From Gammaproteobacteria bacterium Milos-ODIII6 (GTDB lineage: Bacteria > Pseudomonadota > Gammaproteobacteria > Chromatiales > Chromatiaceae), in contig JAPTHR010000015.1 of the NCBI GenBank assembly GCA_029228645.1, positions 1 through 64,000 of the forward strand: 64,000 nt of DNA, written 5' to 3'. Below the pieces are notes generated by a model. That model made no database searches. It was not told the DNA's origin and worked only from the letters and a program-made list of their open reading frames with translations. Below are positions 61,347 through 64,000 of the stretch, piece after piece (the stretch's first letter is position 1; every line of letters starts with the position of its first letter). The translations under genes and the position numbers were made by a program.

Positions 61347-64000
61347 CGCCTGCAGCTTTCTCTTCTGCCAGAGAAAATACATCACCGGGATTACGAACAG
61401 GGACAACAGCGGCGCGGTGATCATGCCCCCGATCATCGGCGCGGCGATGCGGCTCATCACCTCCGACCCGGTCCCGGTGCCGATGAAGATCGGCACCAGG
61501 CCGGCCACGATCACGGCCACGGTCATCGCCTTGGGCCGTACCCGCATGACCGCACCCTCCATGATCGCCTCGCGCAAAACGGCTTGGTCAACCACCCCGT
61601 GTCGTTCCCTCTCCCGGAGGGCATTATCGAGATAGACCAGCATCACGACCCCGAACTCGGCCGCCACCCCGGCCAGAGCGATGAAACCGACCCCGACTGC
61701 GACCGAGAGGTTGTAATCGAGCAGGAAGATCAGCCAGAAGCCTCCTACCAAGGCAAAAGGCAGCGAGGCCATCACCATGACCGCCTTGGCCGAATCGCGA
61801 AAGGCCAGGTAGAGCAGCACGAAGATGATCAGCAGGGTCAGGGGCACCACCTGGTTGAGTCGCTCGGTGGCACGCAACATGTACTCGTACTGCCCCGCCC
61901 AGGTGATCGAGTAACCCGGTGGGAGTTGTACCTGCTCGCGCACGACACGCTGCGCCTGGGCCACGTAGCTGCCCAGATCGACATCGCGGATGTCGACAAA
62001 GGTCCAACCATTGAGACGCGCGTTCTCGCTCTTGAGCATGGGCGGCCCATCCGTGATCTGCAAAGAAGCGACCTGTCCGAGCGGTATCTGCGCCCCGGTC
62101 GGGGTGACCAGGGGCAACTCGCGCAGTTTCTCCAGGTCGTCACGCAGCTCCCGCGGAAAACGCAGGTTGACCGGGTAACGCTCGAGTCCCTCCACGGTCT
62201 GGGTGATATTGATCCCGCCCACGGCGGCCGCAACCACCTGGTTGATATTGTCGATATTCAGGCCATAGCGTGCCGCCGCGAAACGATCCGGAACGATGTC
62301 GATATAGCGGCCGCCGGCCACCCGTTCCGAGTAGGCCGAGGTCGTACCGGGCACCTGCATCACCACCTTCTCGATCTCGCGCCCGATGCGTTCGATCTCG
62401 CGCAGATCCGGTCCCGCCACCTTGATCCCAACCGGGGTCTTGATCCCGGTCGCGAGCATGTCGATGCGGGTCTTGATCGGCATCACCCAGGCATTGGTCA
62501 CACCGGGATAAGCGACCGTGCGGTCGAGTTCCGCGATCAGCTTGGCGGAGGTCATACCGGGGCGCCATTCACTGCGGGGTTTGAGCTGGATGAGGGTCTC
62601 GATCATCGTCAGCGGCGCCGGATCGGTGGCGGTATCCGCGCGCCCGATCTTGCCGAACACCTGTTTCACCTCGGGGATGGTCTTGATCAGGCGGTCGGTC
62701 TGTTGCAGCAGTTCCCGCGCCTTGCCGATCGACAGACCGGGCAGCGTGGTCGGCATGTACATCAGGTCACCCTCGTCGAGTTCCGGCATGAACTCGGAGC
62801 CGAGGCCGCTGGCAAAGCGTTTCAGCCAGGGTATGTCTGCAAAACCCACCCGCCAACCATCTTCAATCTCCTGCTGCCAGGCTTCGATCCGGGCAACCGC
62901 CGCCTGCGGCTGACCGGTAACCGACTCAGTCAGCTGGAACGGCCATTTGACGGGCGTGAGGAAGGCGCTGATGCCCGCAATCGGGATCACCAGGCTGAGC
63001 ATCGCGATCACGGCCACGACCAGGGTGGCTCGTGGCCAGCGCATCACCGAGGTGAGCATCGGACGGTAGATAAAGATCAGAAGACGGCTGATCGGATTGG
63101 ACCTTTCGTCCGGGATACGGCCGCGAATGAAATAGCCCATCAGGACCGGCACCAGGGTCACTGCGAGGCCCGCTGCCGCGGCCATGGCGTAGGTTTTGGT
63201 GAACGCCAGTGGCGAGAACAGCCGCCCTTCCTGTGCCTCCAGGGTGAACACCGGCAGGAAGCTGAGGGTAATGATCAGGAGCGAGTAGAACAGCGCGGGG
63301 CCGACCTCGATCGCCGCATCGGTGACCACCCGCCAGTGATCCTTGCCGACCGGCGCCTGGCCGTGGTGCTCGCGATACCGCTCCAGGTGCTTGTGCGCGT
63401 TCTCGATCATCACGATCGCCGCATCCACCATCGCGCCGATCGCGATCGCGATCCCGCCGAGCGACATGATGTTGGCGTTGATACCCTGCTGCTGCATCAC
63501 GATGAAGGATGCGAGTATGCCCAGCGGCAGGGTCACGATCGCGACGAAGGCCGAACGCAGGTGGAACAGAAACACCAGGCATACCAGCGCCACCACGATG
63601 AACTCCTCGACCAGCTTTTCGCTGAGGTTATCCACCGCGCGCTGGATCAGGGCCGAGCGGTCGTAGGTCTCGATTATCTCGACCCCTTCCGGCAGTCCTT
63701 GCCTCAGGTCATCGAGCTTCGCCTTGACCCGCTCGATGGTGGCCATGGCGTTTTCCCCGTAGCGCATCACCACGATGCCGCCGGTCACCTCGCCCTGGCC
63801 ATCGAGGTCGGCCACCACGCGACGCATCTCGGGACCGATCTGGATGTGCGCGATGTCCCGAAGCAGCACCGGCGTACCGGCAGGCGTCACGTCGACCGGA
63901 ATGTTCTCCAGGTCCGCGATACCCGAGAGGTAGCCGCGCGTGCGGATCATGTATTCCGCCTCGGCGAGTTCCAGCACCGAGCCCCCGACCTCGCGGTTGG
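61344..64000 (-). CDS. cusA: Heavy-metal efflux RND pump, CusA/CzcA type (5' end outside window)
   Basis: About 885 C-terminal residues are seen; the first 150 or so are beyond the window. Typical RND features: NREVGGSVLELAEAEYMIRTRGYL at the visible start, twelve-helix layout, MSLGGIAIAIGAMVDAAIVMIENAHKHLE with the helix-4 acidic residue, ELDEGDLMYMPTTLPGLSIGKA, and SVAVGVGFIALAGVAAEFGVVMLVYLDNAL. Similarity is highest to the monovalent-cation CusA branch. It would export Cu(I)/Ag(I) from the periplasm with CusB and CusC. The PCuAC chaperone at 11362 is another copper gene in the window. Confidence 0.92.
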   Translation of the reverse strand, partial: NREVGGSVLELAEAEYMIRTRGYLSGIADLENIPVDVTPAGTPVLLRDIAHIQIGPEMRRVVADLDGQGEVTGGIVVMRYGENAMATIERVKAKLDDLRQGLPEGVEIIETYDRSALIQRAVDNLSEKLVEEFIVVALVCLVFLFHLRSAFVAIVTLPLGILASFIVMQQQGINANIMSLGGIAIAIGAMVDAAIVMIENAHKHLERYREHHGQAPVGKDHWRVVTDAAIEVGPALFYSLLIITLSFLPVFTLEAQEGRLFSPLAFTKTYAMAAAAGLAVTLVPVLMGYFIRGRIPDERSNPISRLLIFIYRPMLTSVMRWPRATLVVAVIAMLSLVIPIAGISAFLTPVKWPFQLTESVTGQPQAAVARIEAWQQEIEDGWRVGFADIPWLKRFASGLGSEFMPELDEGDLMYMPTTLPGLSIGKARELLQQTDRLIKTIPEVKQVFGKIGRADTATDPAPLTMIETLIQLKPRSEWRPGMTSAKLIAELDRTVAYPGVTNAWVMPIKTRIDMLATGIKTPVGIKVAGPDLREIERIGREIEKVVMQVPGTTSAYSERVAGGRYIDIVPDRFAAARYGLNIDNINQVVAAAVGGINITQTVEGLERYPVNLRFPRELRDDLEKLRELPLVTPTGAQIPLGQVASLQITDGPPMLKSENARLNGWTFVDIRDVDLGSYVAQAQRVVREQVQLPPGYSITWAGQYEYMLRATERLNQVVPLTLLIIFVLLYLAFRDSAKAVMVMASLPFALVGGFWLIFLLDYNLSVAVGVGFIALAGVAAEFGVVMLVYLDNALRERERHGVVDQAVLREAIMEGAVMRVRPKAMTVAVIVAGLVPIFIGTGTGSEVMSRIAAPMIGGMITAPLLSLFVIPVMYFLWQKRKLQA

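Overview
The window looks like the end of a GC-rich gammaproteobacterial contig. Supporting signs are an sdhCDAB-sdhE operon, recJ, darP, uppP, a tRNA-Ser(CGA) with encoded CCA, and pseudomonad/Chromatiales-style REP palindromes. The genus cannot be named from the sequence. Bases 1-56 are not genomic: they match an Illumina Nextera i5 adapter, so the first gene is cut by the contig end.

Layout. (a) 57-8987: a giant surface protein on the minus strand with an N-terminal thioester-like domain, SdrD-B repeats and DUF11-like modules but no signal peptide; a 51-aa PEP-CTERM-like micro-protein behind a consensus sigma-54 promoter; and, divergently, a PrtD/HlyD type I secretion pair. (b) 9.1-21 kb: housekeeping genes, a TRAP transporter of TakP type and the succinate dehydrogenase operon. 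(c) 21.1-25.5 kb: a phosphopantetheinyl transferase, uppP, and the exosortase-A-associated acyl-CoA ligase and PLP decarboxylase pair, cut off by an IS4-family element. (d) 27-31.6 kb: mscS, a Crp/Fnr regulator, higBA and the tRNA, separated by REP elements. (e) 31.7-42.1 kb: a signalling block holding a REC-GGDEF-EAL phosphodiesterase, a LuxO/SypG-like sigma-54 activator, a hybrid kinase with HPt, a PhnD-like binding protein (frameshifted), and a REC-PP2C phosphatase with an RsbW-like kinase. (f) 42.2-48.9 kb: a KorAB-type oxidoreductase with a ferritin-like protein, a DUF302 protein and glgB. (g) 49.2-60.8 kb: an exopolysaccharide operon starting with a STAS anti-sigma antagonist and containing export, chain-length, polymerase/ligase, glycosyltransferase, flippase and sulfotransferase genes. 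(h) 60.8-61.35 kb: a REP array running into the 3' end of a CusA-type efflux pump gene cut by the window edge.

The main result is an inferred regulatory circuit. The LuxO-like activator gene lies close to two perfect copies of the LuxO operator consensus known from Vibrio (TTGCAWWWTGCAA), at 33978 and 40257; a 12/13 copy sits upstream of the polysaccharide operon at 49137. Each is followed by a -24/-12 (sigma-54) element. Two further sigma-54 elements precede the glycosyltransferase at 54746 and the micro PEP-CTERM gene. With the split PP2C/kinase/STAS partner switch, the layout resembles the Vibrio fischeri syp biofilm locus, here combined with a type I secreted, thioester-containing candidate adhesin. 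The element next to the 3' end of the LuxO-like gene could drive a Qrr-like small RNA; that is inference only.
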